64,000 bases of DNA, taken from contig JAYESD010000004.1 of NCBI GenBank assembly GCA_036927565.1, positions 167,063,697-167,127,696 of the forward strand, written 5' to 3'. Both the position numbers and the translations under genes were made by a program. A model generated the notes under the pieces. The model ran no database searches, had not been told where the DNA came from, and worked only from the letters and a program-made list of their open reading frames with translations. How positions within the stretch are numbered: the stretch's first letter is position 1; every line of letters starts with the position of its first letter. The stretch comes from Tuctoria greenei (lineage: Eukaryota > Streptophyta > Magnoliopsida > Poales > Poaceae). This document shows positions 46,587 through 57,690 of the stretch, piece by piece.

Positions 46587-47507
46587 GGTTGCTGACAAGA
46601 GAAGCAAAGGAATGTGTGAGAGTCAAGGAAGTTAAGATAAAATGGTAGAATTCACAAAATCAACCTAGGTTATGTTTTTCACCGTGTAACCCAGACTTGT
46701 CCGCCTAGAGGCCGGACTAGTTCGGTTCACACAGCAAGAACCCTAATCTAGAGAAATTTTGTAAAAACTATGGATCCTACCACAAAAATTGAGAAACATG
46801 ATCACATTGATGTGTATGGATCCTACCACAAAAACTGAGATACATGATCACATTGATGTGTACAACAACATTTGTGAAGAAGATTCAATCAATGGACCCA
46901 AAACAATTGAATTTTAAAGATTTTGGAGTTAGGTCAAGAATACCTCTTCAAATCTTCGATTCGATGAAATGTGAGTAAGGAATTGGCCTCCGATGCTTGG
47001 GGAAAGGTTCCTAAGCACCTTAGGACTTCAAGCCACCGATTGGAATCGAGATTTTGTGGATGGAATAAAAAATCGCCGTTTGGGAGACGGTTTTCGAGCA
47101 TTTTTGGAGAGAGAGTGTTTGAATGGAGGTGGAGAGGTCGAGGGCTCCCTGGGTAGGTTGAGTCCCCAAGGGTCTGACTAGTCTGGTCAAGGACCCGGAC
47201 TTGTCCGGCCTCCGGACTGGGTCCGAACAACCTGAACCACCAGACTAGTCCGGTTCACAGGAGCGGACTAGTCTGGTCCTAAGACCTAAAACTCCTATAC
47301 ATTGAGTTTTTAGTGGAGATTTGATCCTTTTGGACTATATTTCACAAAACATCTTTGTAAATATGGTCAGTAAGCAATCACCAATCGAACTATGACCATG
47401 ATTCACAAGGATTGAATAATTTCAAAACAATTTGTAGAAAAATTGAGGAGGATGAGTTTTTCACAAGCATGTGTGAATTTTGAATATAACAATCAGATGT
47501 GCAAGAC
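46587..47507 (-). other. Element E spacer between pol and extra ORF
   Basis: Counterpart of 10809-11699. Palindrome variants at about 46690-46740 and 47165-47280. A 50-60 bp segment (GGATCCTACCACAAAAA) is tandemly duplicated at about 46770-46870; C has one copy. No ORF. Confidence 0.7.
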
Positions 47508-50500
47508 TTAAGCCACATTTCGAGAATCTAGGATATTTAGCTCACTCCTAAGTTCACAAAACCTTTTCACATCTAGGGGCTTGGTAAATATATCAACCAA
47601 TTGTTTATCGGTTCTCACATGGGAAATTGCAATGTCTCCTTTGATGGAGTGATCTCTCAAGAAATGGTGGCGAATATCGATGTGCTTGTCCTTGAGTGTT
47701 CAACTGGATTGTGAGCTATTTTGATGGCACTCTCATTGTCACATAGGAGATGGATATGGCGCAAGTTTATGCCATAGTCCCTAAGAGTTTGTCGCATCCA
47801 AAGAAGTTGTGCACAACAACTTCCGTCTGTGACATACTTCGCGTAGGCTGTGGAATGTGCAATGGAGTTTTGTTTCTTTGAGGACCAAGACACTAGGGAT
47901 CTGCCAAGGAATTGGCAAGTTCCCGATGTACTCTTGCTATCAACTTTGCACCCCGCATAGTCCGCATCGGAATATCCAATGAAGTTAAACTTAGAGCCTT
48001 TGGGGTACCAAAGTCCTAGGCTTGGTGTGTGAACCAAATATCTAAGAATTCTCTTAACGGCGGTCAGACACACCTTAGGAGCGGCTTGAAATCTAGCACA
48101 CATACACACACTAAGCATGATATCGGGCCTAGATGCACATAAGTATAGCAATGAGCCTATCATGGAATGATATACCTTTTGGTCCACACATGGACCATAT
48201 TCATTAAGATCGAGATGCCCATTGGTTGCCATAGGAGTCTTGATGGGTTTGTCCTTGTTCATGTCAAACTTCTTGAGTATATCTTGTGTGTACTTGGTTT
48301 GACTAATGAACGTGCCTTCCTTGAGTTGCTTCACTTGAAAATCTAGAAACAACTTGAACTCCCCCATCATGGACATCTCAAATATTTCTGTCATTATCTT
48401 GGAAAACTGATCACAAAAAGCTTTGTTAGTAGAACCAAATATAATGTCATCGACATATATTTGGCAAGCAAACAAATCATCATTGAAGTGCTTAGTGAAT
48501 AAAGTATAGTACGGCTTCCCAATATTGAAACCATTTTGAGTTAGAAAGTCTCTAAGGCACTCATACCAAGCTCTGGGAGCTTGTTTGAGTCCTTAGAGAG
48601 ACTTACGCAATTTGTACACATGGTTTGGGAATCCTTCATCTTCAAATCCGGGGGGTGGTTGCTCCACATACACCTTTTCCTTGATTGAACCATTGAAGAA
48701 TGCGCTCTTGACGTCCATTTGATATAGCTTAACATCATGGTGAGTAGTAAAGGCAAGTAATATACGAATTGATTCAAGCCTAGCTACGGGAGCAAAGGTT
48801 TCTTCAAAATCCAAACCTTTGACTTCTGAATACCATTTGGCCACAAGTCGTGCCTTGTTCCTTGTAACCACCCCGTGGTCATCTTGTTTGTTGCGGAACA
48901 CCAATTTGGTGCCTACAACATTCGCATTAGGCCTCTTCACAAGCTCCCATACTTGATTTCTTTCGAAGTTGTTGAGCTCTTCTTGCATGGCCATCACCAA
49001 ATCCGGATCTCGTAGTGCTTCTTCAACCTTGTGGGGCTCCAAGGAAGAAATAAAAGAGTAATGTTCACAAAAGTTTGCAACACGAGATCGAGTAGTTACC
49101 CCCTTGAAGATGTCTCCAAGTATATTGTCAATGGGATGGTCCCGTTGGACGCTTTGATGAACTCTTGGGTGAGGCGCTCGTGGTCTTGATTCATCATCTT
49201 GATATTCCTAATCCTCATTGTCCCCCCCCCCCTTGATTGATGCATCCATCTTCATCTTCTTGGAGCACATCTTGGGGAACTTGATCTTGATCATTTGAGG
49301 AAGGGCTTGCTTGATGTGTAGGATGATCACTTGCATCTTGAGGTTGTTCTTGTGGTCGTATGTCTCCAAGTTCCATCCTTCCTATCACCACTTGTGGAGC
49401 TTCTTCTTGATCTATCACATGACGATCAACTTTCTCCACTTGGGAGCCATTAGTCTCATCAAACACTACGTCACGTGCTACTTCAACAATCCCAGAGGAT
49501 TTTTCAAAGACACGATAGGCGTAAGTGTTTGAGTCATAGCCAAGCAAGAAACCCTCATCGAACTTAGAAGCAAACTTTGAAGTCCTGGGCTTCTTGCTAA
49601 GCATGTAGCATTTGCTCCCAAAAACACAAAAGTAAGAGATGTTGGGCTTGTTACCGGTTAGGAGCTCATATGACTTCTTCTTAAGTATGCGGTGAAGATA
49701 CAACCGGTTTATGGCATGTCAAGCGGTATTAACCACTTCTGCCAAAAACCGGTCCGACATCTTGTACTCATCACACATGGTTCTTGACATCTCAATTAAC
49801 GTCCTATTCTTCCTCTCAGCCACCCCATTTTGTTGAGGGGAGTAGGGGGCCGAGAACTCATGCTTGATGCCTTCTTCATCAAAAAATTCTTCAACTTGAG
49901 TATTCTTGAATTTGGTTCCATTGTCACTCCTTATGGTCTTGATACTCAAGGAGAACTCATTTTGATCTCTCTTCAAGTATCTCTTGAGAACACCTTGAGT
50001 CTCGCTCTTGTCATGCAAAAAGAATACCCAAGTGAAACGTGAAAAGTCATCAACAATAAAAAGACCATATTTGTTACCACCAATACTAATGTAGGCAATT
50101 GGACCGAAGAGATCCATGTGTAGAAGATTTAATGGTCTTGATGTTGTCATAATGTTCTTGGATGGATGTGGTGCTCCAACTTGCTTTCTGGCTTGGCATT
50201 CGCTACATGGGCTGTCTTTTTCAAGCACAACATTCTTTAAACCACGGATGTGCTCGCCCTTAAGGAGTTTTTTCAAATTCCTCATCCCAACATGGTCTAG
50301 TATTCTATTCCAAAGCCACCCCATGTTAGTTTTTGCAATTAAGCATGTATCAAGTTGGGCTTTATCCGCGGAGAAATCCAGAAGATAGAGCTTTCCCTTG
50401 AGTACACCCTTAAAGGCAATTGAGTTATTGCTTCTCCTTGTGACGGTCACACCCTCATTAGTGAATAAATAATTATAACCTTTGTTACATAGTTGTGATA

Positions 50501-50750
50501 TGGACAAGAGGTTATAATCAAGTAAATCAACATGTAAAACATTTGAAAGGGTATGATTGGGGGATATAGCAATTTTATCGGTGCCAAGAATTTTTCCTTG
50601 GCTATTGTCCCCAAAATAGATTCCTTCACTTGGATCTTCATTTAGCTCATACTCCACAAACATCTTCCTCTCTCCAGTCATATGATTTGTGCACCCACTA
50701 TCATGTACCCACTTGGTTCCACCGGAGGAGTATGCCTACAAGAAAGAGTT
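47508..50750 (-). pseudogene. Element E pol: protease, integrase, RT, RNase H (broken)
   Basis: Protease HDSGCTNHMTG at about 50700-50670. The frame is open 50681-49719 across the integrase. The first His of the zinc finger is Asn (WNRILDH), while the D-D-E core (HMDLFG, RSDNGTKF, QQNGVAERKN) is intact. A stop is near 49719, then the integrase C-terminus to about 49215. RT 49042-48593 carries YQMDVKSAFFNG. After a break, 48475-47657 has an intact YVDD (48446-48457) and RNase H GYSDADYAGC, but the Glu motif reads STAYAKYV. A 1-bp shift near 47690 precedes the family terminus at 47508. Confidence 0.92.
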
Positions 50751-53042
50751 AACCCTTGGTTTGAGGTACCCAAGCGGTGTTGGGTCCTTCGATGTTAGTC
50801 AAGAGGCATTTGGGTACCCACACACAAGGCTTGGGACTTTTGCGGTGTGGCCCAACATACCTAGCATATGCCTTTCCAAACTTGTTCATCAATAAAACAT
50901 ATGAAGCATCAAAATCATGGAACAATGAATGAGGTTCTTTCTTAGGCATTTTAGGTGTAGTATCAATGTTCTTTCCTTTATTGTTGTATGAGCCTCCTTT
51001 GACAAAAAACAATCAAGTCTTTGCCATTCTTGGGAGTTTTGGCGTTTTTCCTCATCCCCTAGAATAACCAAGACCATCCTTGACAAGGGGATGTCTTGTG
51101 TTGGTATATGCACTATGTGCATATGCCACCTTCTCCTTGTCAAATATGCCACCCTTGGGTGCTTGATTGGTTTGTGCCAACTTTAGCTCATCTTTAAGCT
51201 TTATGATTAAGTTTCAGTATTTACAAAGTTGAGATGCTTCGGATTTAATATTTGTGGAAGGTGAGCTTGTAGAGGAAGAAGGTGCATTGACCTCGAGAGA
51301 TTTCACTTGCGTCTCAAGGATCTTGTTAGCTTGTGTCAAAATAACAAGTTCATCCTTGAGCACAATTATAGTGTTCTCAAGGTTTGAGCAAGTTTCCTTG
51401 CTCAAAGCGAGTTCACGCTCAAGTGCCTTGCTTCTTTCTCTTTCAAGCTCCAAGAGCTCCTCAACCTCTTGACATCTCTCCTTTTGTTGGGTGAGCATGT
51501 CCTCTTGACGGTTGATGAGTTCTTCCTTCTCAAATATCTCTTCCGTTAACAATCTCAATCTCTTTAAGGTGCTTTTGCTCATGTCTTTAAGCATATTTTC
51601 ATTTTCACTACTACTATCAAAGTCATCATGAGAAGAAATTGAAGAAGAGAATTTAGATTTAACCTTCTTTCTTCCCTCCTTGGCCATGAGACATGTTGGC
51701 CTTGAAGTCTCCAAGTTGGGGAAGAGTTTGTTCTCCATTGTTGTCTTCTTCATAGGAATAGTTGCTACCTTCTCATCTTCATCGGAGGAGGATTCCTCAT
51801 TTGAATCCCACTCCTTTCCAAGGTGGGCATGTCCGGATTGATTCTTCTTCTTGAAGTACTTCTTGTCTTTGGACTTGCCCTCCTTCTTCTTCTTGTTTTC
51901 TTCATGTGGACAATCCACAATGAAGTGGTCATATTCTCCGCAATTGTAGCAAGCCCTTTTGATCTTGTCTTGGGTTTGTCTTTGCTTCTCTTTTCATTTT
52001 GGTAGCTCCCCCTCCTCCTTCTAAACATCCTCTTAAAGTTGTTGATGAAGAGAGCTTCTTCCTCATCGGTGTCGGGACTCTCTTCATCACTCTCTTCTTT
52101 TTCTTGTGATCTTGAGGACGTTGCCTTTAATGCAACATCCCTTTTCTTGGAGGAGGAAAGATTTTGTAGATCATTGTAGAACATCGCTTCATGCTCCATC
52201 ATATCATGGTTGATGATTCTCCCTAGCACTTCTTCGGGAGTCATCTTGTGGAAGTCCAAACTTTCACGAATTAGTGAGCAAATAGTAACGTTTCGAGGCA
52301 TGAATGCTCGAATCATCCTCTTTACCACCTCATGATCCGTCCACCGGGTGCTTCCATATGACATACTCTTGTTGATGAGAGTCTTGAGGTGGTCATACAT
52401 ATCTTGGGGAGATTCACCCTCCATGATGGTGAATCTCCCAAGCTCTCCATCGATCATCTTGATCTTTGCCTCCCTAATGACGTGGTTGCCTTCGTGCGCC
52501 GTCTTGAGGGTATCCCAAATCTCCTTGGCAACCTCCAACCCTTCAATGCGGTTGAACTCCTCACGAGTCAATGAGGAGGTAATCACTCCAACGGCTTGAG
52601 CATTGCAATGTAGAAGAACGACTTGCTCCGAAGTGATGTCTTCCTCATTCTTTGGAAGATGAACACCTGTCATCACAATTTGCCACAAGCTAGGGTTTAA
52701 GGAAATGAGGTGCATCTTCATATTATGCTTCCACATAGAGTAATCGTTTCCATCAAATTGAGGAGTTTTGCCAATGGGAATAGACAAATAATGATTGCTC
52801 GCGGTTAGTTGTTCATAATTATAAGGATATTGGGAGTAGTCTTGTGAACTACTCCCGTTGTCGATGTTGACCGGAACAATTGGCTTGATCTCCTTCTTGG
52901 GCACGTTGAGATTCTCACGAAGTCATGCCTTGAGCATTCGAACTTCTTCGTCGTCATTCGGGTCATCTTGAAGAACATCGACATTCTTTGTCTTGGTGTC
53001 ATCAACAACCACCAAAACTTCGTTGTCACCCCTTTCGACCAT
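50749..53042 (-). pseudogene. Element E gag, broken
   Basis: ATG at 53042, 38 bp from the primer site. A TGA at 52923-52925 interrupts the N-terminus where C has Cys. The frame is then open from 52904 through the gag domain to about 52020, where a 1-bp shift occurs. The zinc knuckle CYNCGEYDHFIVDC is intact at 51951-51910. A long coiled coil follows (about 51560-51280). The gag tail 51012-50749 ends with the TAA shared with C. With C, this shows the ancestral gag was about 760 codons long. Confidence 0.9.
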
Positions 53043-53079
53043 TACTTCTCCGAGTTGTTACACTCTTGGGGAGAAGCCT

Positions 53080-53093
53080 GCTCTGATACCAAT
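53080..53093 (-). other. Primer binding site of element E
   Basis: Minus strand ATTGGTATCAGAGC directly after the LTR. Fixes the 5' end of E and its orientation. Confidence 0.92.
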
Positions 53094-54700
53094 TGAAAGT
53101 CGCCCAGAGGGGGGGGTGAATATGCAATAATACCTTAAATCACTTAATCAAACAAGATTAAATTTATGTGGCCTGACTAGTCTGCACAGGGTCGGACTAG
53201 TACGCTTAGCACAGAGTGGAAACCCTAAAACTTGATTTCCACGAGTTATTTGCGGAATTAAAGTTCGCCAAAGAGATAAACAATGTGTGGTAAACTCGTA
53301 AAGCTCAGATTGTGAAGTTTAAACACTTAGATTGCATGTCTATAATAATGATCAAAATGTAGGGCAATAAGAGCAAAGTGAACCCTAATAGCAATACCAG
53401 TGATCACGAGAAAGCGAAAAACAAGTGATACGAGATTTATCTCGTGGTTCAGCTCCACGAAGAAGCCTACCTCCACGTTGAGAATTTAACACAAGTACCG
53501 GGTCTCACTTGACCCTTCTCTCACCAAGCCATCATGATGGCCGACTTGGTTTCAATTATATGAATGGGTAATCACCAAGTTTGATGGGGCTGCTCACAAC
53601 TTGAGGCTCCGATAAATCAATACAACGAGGAGCACACGAAGATCAACTCACACAAGCCACAAAACACAACACAATGTGCAAGAGATCAAACCGAGAGCCA
53701 AAGCGCGATGATCTTCCTTTACTCTCCTCCCCAAACCCTAATCTCTTCAAGATTTGCGCTTAGAGGGTTAGTAGGACGAGTAGAAGGCTTTGGAAGGCTC
53801 TAGGATGCTTGTGGCGGCGCTAGGGTTCAAGACTTGTTCAAATGAGCCCGGGGGTCCCCTTTTTATAGGGGTCCCGAGCCCCTACTGCTGACCTCAGTAG
53901 AGGAACGGACTAGTCCAGCCTCTGGGCCCGGACTAGTCCGGCCCTATGGGACTACTGACCTCTGATTAGTTCCCTACAACTGCCACACTGAGCAATGATC
54001 ATCACGTTGCCCGCCAAATCTCCAAATTCAAACGGTCACTAGACAACGGACTAGTCCGATCAATAACGGACTAGCCCGAAGTGGAACAGAACCATTTGGT
54101 CCATCCCAAAACGGACTCTTCTCGGTTGGCACGGACTAGTCCGCCGGCCCCCTAGGGTTTCTCTCGGTCGATCTCACTAAGTCTCAAACGGACAAGTCCA
54201 TAACCAAACGGACAAGTCCGAACTACTCCAGAGAGCTTTAGTCCGTCCAAAAACAGACAAGTCCAGACTTCTCGGACTTAGCTCCAAATTCACTCACATT
54301 CACTCCAGAGACGTTTGGTCTGTCTCAAAACGGACTTGTCTGCCATGGCCGAACTAATCCAGCCTTGAGGCCCAGACTAGTCCGGCCTCATAGGGTTTTT
54401 CTCATTTTAGGCTTCTCACTTAGGTTTTTCTCTAAACCACCACTTTGAGCCCCTTGGTATGATATCAATGCACATGATACATCCACCCTCTCTCATGATA
54501 CGGCTCACATAAACTCAACACTATAGAAATCCTAATTTGTACACTTGAGTCTTTGACACTCGTTTTAGCCTTTTCCTTTTTGAGGGTTTTCCACTCATTT
54601 CAATTCTTGTACCTGTGCTTAAGATCAACTAAGCTCATTAGCCTCTTAATTGTCGTCATCAATCATCCAAAACCCACGGGGATGCCTACATGCACTTTCA
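53094..54700 (-). repeat. Element E 5' LTR (1607 bp)
   Basis: Plus-strand edges TGAAAGTCGCC and GCACTTTCA. TATA box on the minus strand at 53861-53869 (complement TTTTTATAG). Palindromes at about 53900-54400. Confidence 0.93.
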
Positions 54701-54705
54701 CTTGG

Positions 54706-55961
54706 CTAGCTTCATCAAATGATAATTCACAAGTCTCCACAATTTTGTTAGTGTCACATAAAAGCACACGGTAGCCTCTAGTATGAGATGGATAACCAAT
54801 AAACATGCCATCAATGGATCTAGGTTCAAATTTATCAATATTACCATCTTTCTTAACAAAGCATTTGCAACCAAAGACCCGAAAGTGTGTAACACTAGGC
54901 CTATGTCCAAACCAAAGCTCATATGGTGTTTTACCTAACTTAGCATACAAGAAAATACGATTTGAGACAACACAAGCTGTTGCAATTGCATCAGCCCAAA
55001 TTTTTCTAGGAGTTTGATATTCATCAAGCATAGTCCTATCCATCTCAACTAAGTTTCTATTCTTTCTCTGTACAACACCGTTTTGTTGAGGTATATAAGG
55101 TGAAGAAAATTGATGATCTATTCCATTTTCAGCACAAAAGTGATCAAACGATTGATTTTTAAATTCAGTTCCGTTATCACATCTAGTTACTTTTGACGAT
55201 TCTAGGTGATCAATTGATAATCTAATAAATAAAGTTCTAAAGTGACTAAAAGCTTCATTCTTAGATGCCATAAAGTAAACCCAAGAGTATCTAGAATAAT
55301 CGTGAACAATCACGAGAACATACCATTTACCTCTGAAGGATTGAACACATGAAGGTCCTATGATTTCAAGGTGCAAAAATTGACCCGGTTCAGTTGTCAT
55401 GATTGTTGTGAGAGCAGTATGTGAACCTGCAACCATCTTAGCATGTCTACAAGAAGAGCACACAATTTCTTTGTCCCCTTTAAACTTAGGCAGTTCACGT
55501 ATGCGATCAAGAGCACGAACACGCGTTAGATGATCAAAGCTTATGTGACCAAGTCTACAATGCCAAAAATATAAGTCATTTGAATCATTAGCAACTAGAC
55601 ACCTATGCTTAGAGGAAGACATATCAAAATCAGCTTTAAAAACTCTTCCAAACCGAGACATGTTAAAAATAAGCTCACTATTTGAATCTACAACCTTACA
55701 ATAATTTTTGGTGAAAATAATTTCAAAATTTTCATCTAGCAATTGTGAAAGAGACAACAAGTTGTATTTCCAAATTTTAACAAGTGCCACATCTTTCAAA
55801 GTGTAGTGATGATTTACTTTAACCGAACCTTTAGCAATTATAAGAGTTGAAGAATTATCGGCAAAAGTAACATTCTCTACACGTGACACAAAAGAGAGGT
55901 AGGAGAACCATTATTTGTTACCGGTCATATGGCGTGAGCAACCTGAATCCACAATCCAAAT
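54706..55961 (-). pseudogene. Element F pol, N-terminal half (protease, integrase)
   Basis: Protease start with intact DSGCSRHMTG (DSG at 55941-55949) followed by an in-frame stop near 55910. A 408-codon frame (55889-54663) then covers the integrase and runs a few codons into the LTR of E. The zinc finger is intact (WHCRLGH ... CSSCRHAK). In the catalytic core the first Asp is Glu (LHLEIIGPS), the second is present (RCDNGTEF), and the catalytic Glu is Gln (NGVVQRKNR). G has Asp and Glu at these places. The fold may be preserved, but the enzyme should be inactive. Confidence 0.9.
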
Positions 55962-57629
55962 TTTGAGATCTATGTGTGCTGAATACATTGGCTTTGACAA
56001 TAAAAGTTTTGAATGCTGCCATAACATCTTTTTAGCAAGGTCCGACTTTAGCTCCGGCATGTCTTTGTTAAGCTCCGATATGTTTTTGCTAGGTCCGACT
56101 TATGTTGGTTGGCCCTGACATGTTTTTCTAGCTCCGGCGTTAGGTTGTACTTGCTTTGGTAAGCTCCGGTGCTAGGTTCGGCTAGCTTTGGTAAGCTCCG
56201 GTTCAAGGTCCGGTTAGCTTTGGCAAGGTTCGGAGCTTGATCGCAGTGGTTCTGCTTTTATCTTGCGATGATTGGTACTTGCTTTACATTGATGGAAAGA
56301 TTGCTTAGTATTCATTTGCTAAGTTTTTGGTGTGTTTTGGTGGTTATGGTTGATATCATTTTGCTATGTTTTGCAACATGCTTATGTGAGGTGCTCAAGT
56401 AAGATGTTGTAGTTTTAGAACTAACGTGAGTCAAGTCAAGGACTTGTGCTCGAAAGTATTGGTTGTTTATTCATGTGCAGGTGTTGCTTGATTTCAAGGC
56501 ATGGCTGGTGATGGGATCCATTGAACTAGTCTTAGGGAGAAGATGAGGTTCAACAACCAAGTTCAGAAGGAATTATGGTTGAGTTGATCGGGAGGTTGCG
56601 CAACATGTATGAATAAAGAACAATGCATATGACGGTATCATGGACATCGTTGAAAGGTGTTTGCACGTGTGCAAGGAGTGCATGGACGTGTCTACATGTT
56701 TCCGAGACGTGATGAAGACATGTGGACGTAAAGAATTGGTTGGAAAGGTCCAACCGACTAGATTATGACTCAAGCTGCGGTTGAGTCATGTTTAACTCAA
56801 ATATAGAAATATTTGAGTTGGTTATGATAGGATTTCGTGTGGGTCATGAATTTGAGTTGTTTTAGGAATGTGGGATACATTCCTAAGGTGTTTGGAAGTC
56901 TTAAGTTTGCTTCTATCTGCGTATAGAAGAGTCCTAAGAAGTTATTGAAAGTTTCGATTCGTGATTTGAGTAGGATTAGAGTCCTAGTTGAGATTGGGTT
57001 TGACTAAGGGCTGGTTATATAAGCAAGGGAGGCAGAGATTGTGGTAGACGACTTTGGGGCTGTTCCTCTTGTGTTATATTGAATAAATATCGTAGTTTAA
57101 AGGAACTTTTGTGCCTCGTTCGTTCGACTTGTTTCTGTCAAGTCTTTCTCGTCGAGTTTCTGCACAGCACTACCTTTCTTCGGTGGTTTTATCATAACTC
57201 GAGTTTTACAAATCCAATTGACGTGATTCTGGTTGGTTTGTCTTCAAAACTTGATTATCAATCATTTTTCAAAATTTCACAGTCATTAGATTTGTAGTTT
57301 TTGATCTACACGAGTTTCTTTGCAGTATTACATATCTGTTTTTTACTCGGTAGAACAGATTGACCTTTGTTCGAACTTTCAATCGTAACTTGAGTTTCTC
57401 TCGATGGATTTGAGTGATGCTTGTTGTGTCGTCTTCATGACTTGATTTTCTCTGGTATCTATCACCTTTTTCAAGGTGAAACACGTTTAGATTAGTCTCA
57501 CACACAATTTCTTTAACAGATTGTTTTTCTGCCGAAGGGGTTGGTATTTAATTGTTTCCGCTGTGTAAGATTATTTAATCTACCATTCACCCCCCTCTGG
57601 TAGCTTTTCAAGTGCTCTTCGATCCTACA
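55962..57629 (+). repeat. Element G 5' LTR (1668 bp)
   Basis: Starts TTTGAGATC (family TGTGAGACC, terminal G lost) and ends GATCCTACA. Shorter tandem array (56035-56230), which accounts for most of the shorter length. TATA box GGTTATATAAGC near 57014. Confidence 0.9.
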
Positions 57630-57644
57630 ATTGGTATCAGATCC
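57630..57644 (+). other. Primer binding site of element G
   Basis: ATTGGTATCAGATCC, initiator-Met type with one changed base near the end. Confidence 0.88.
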
Positions 57645-57690
57645 ACGGTGCTCTAATCTTTATGATTTGCACGTGTTTTTACTAATCATC

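Larger units (their letters stand above)
42915..54700 (-). mobile_element. Element E: complete Sirevirus, 11.8 kb, minus strand
   Basis: LTRs at 42915-44503 (3') and 53094-54700 (5'). Flanks are CTGGG (42910-42914) and CTTGG (54701-54705), a duplication with one mismatch. Same family and same layout as C: primer site, gag, pol, palindrome-bearing spacer, extra ORF, repeated polypurine tracts. Inserted in pol of F in the same orientation. The left terminus has TA for TG. Confidence 0.93.
38193..55961 (-). mobile_element. Element F: Sirevirus-like copia, minus strand, split by E and cut by G
   Basis: The parts in order on the minus strand are protease-integrase (55961-54706), [E inserted], linker-RT-RNase H (42914-41026), 3' non-coding (41025-40003) and 3' LTR (40002-38193). 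Gag and 5' LTR should lie right of G, beyond the window. The two pol halves meet at the same codon region that is continuous in G (about 61247-61275), which supports a single interrupted element. Same family as A, B and G. Confidence 0.88.

Noticed and set aside
38188..55961. CAAAT both left of F (38188-38192) and left of G (55957-55961), suggesting one element spanning both
   Set aside because: The second CAAAT is the own protease sequence of F (G has the same bases at about 60002), and the LTR at 55962 is in the opposite orientation to F. Coincidence.
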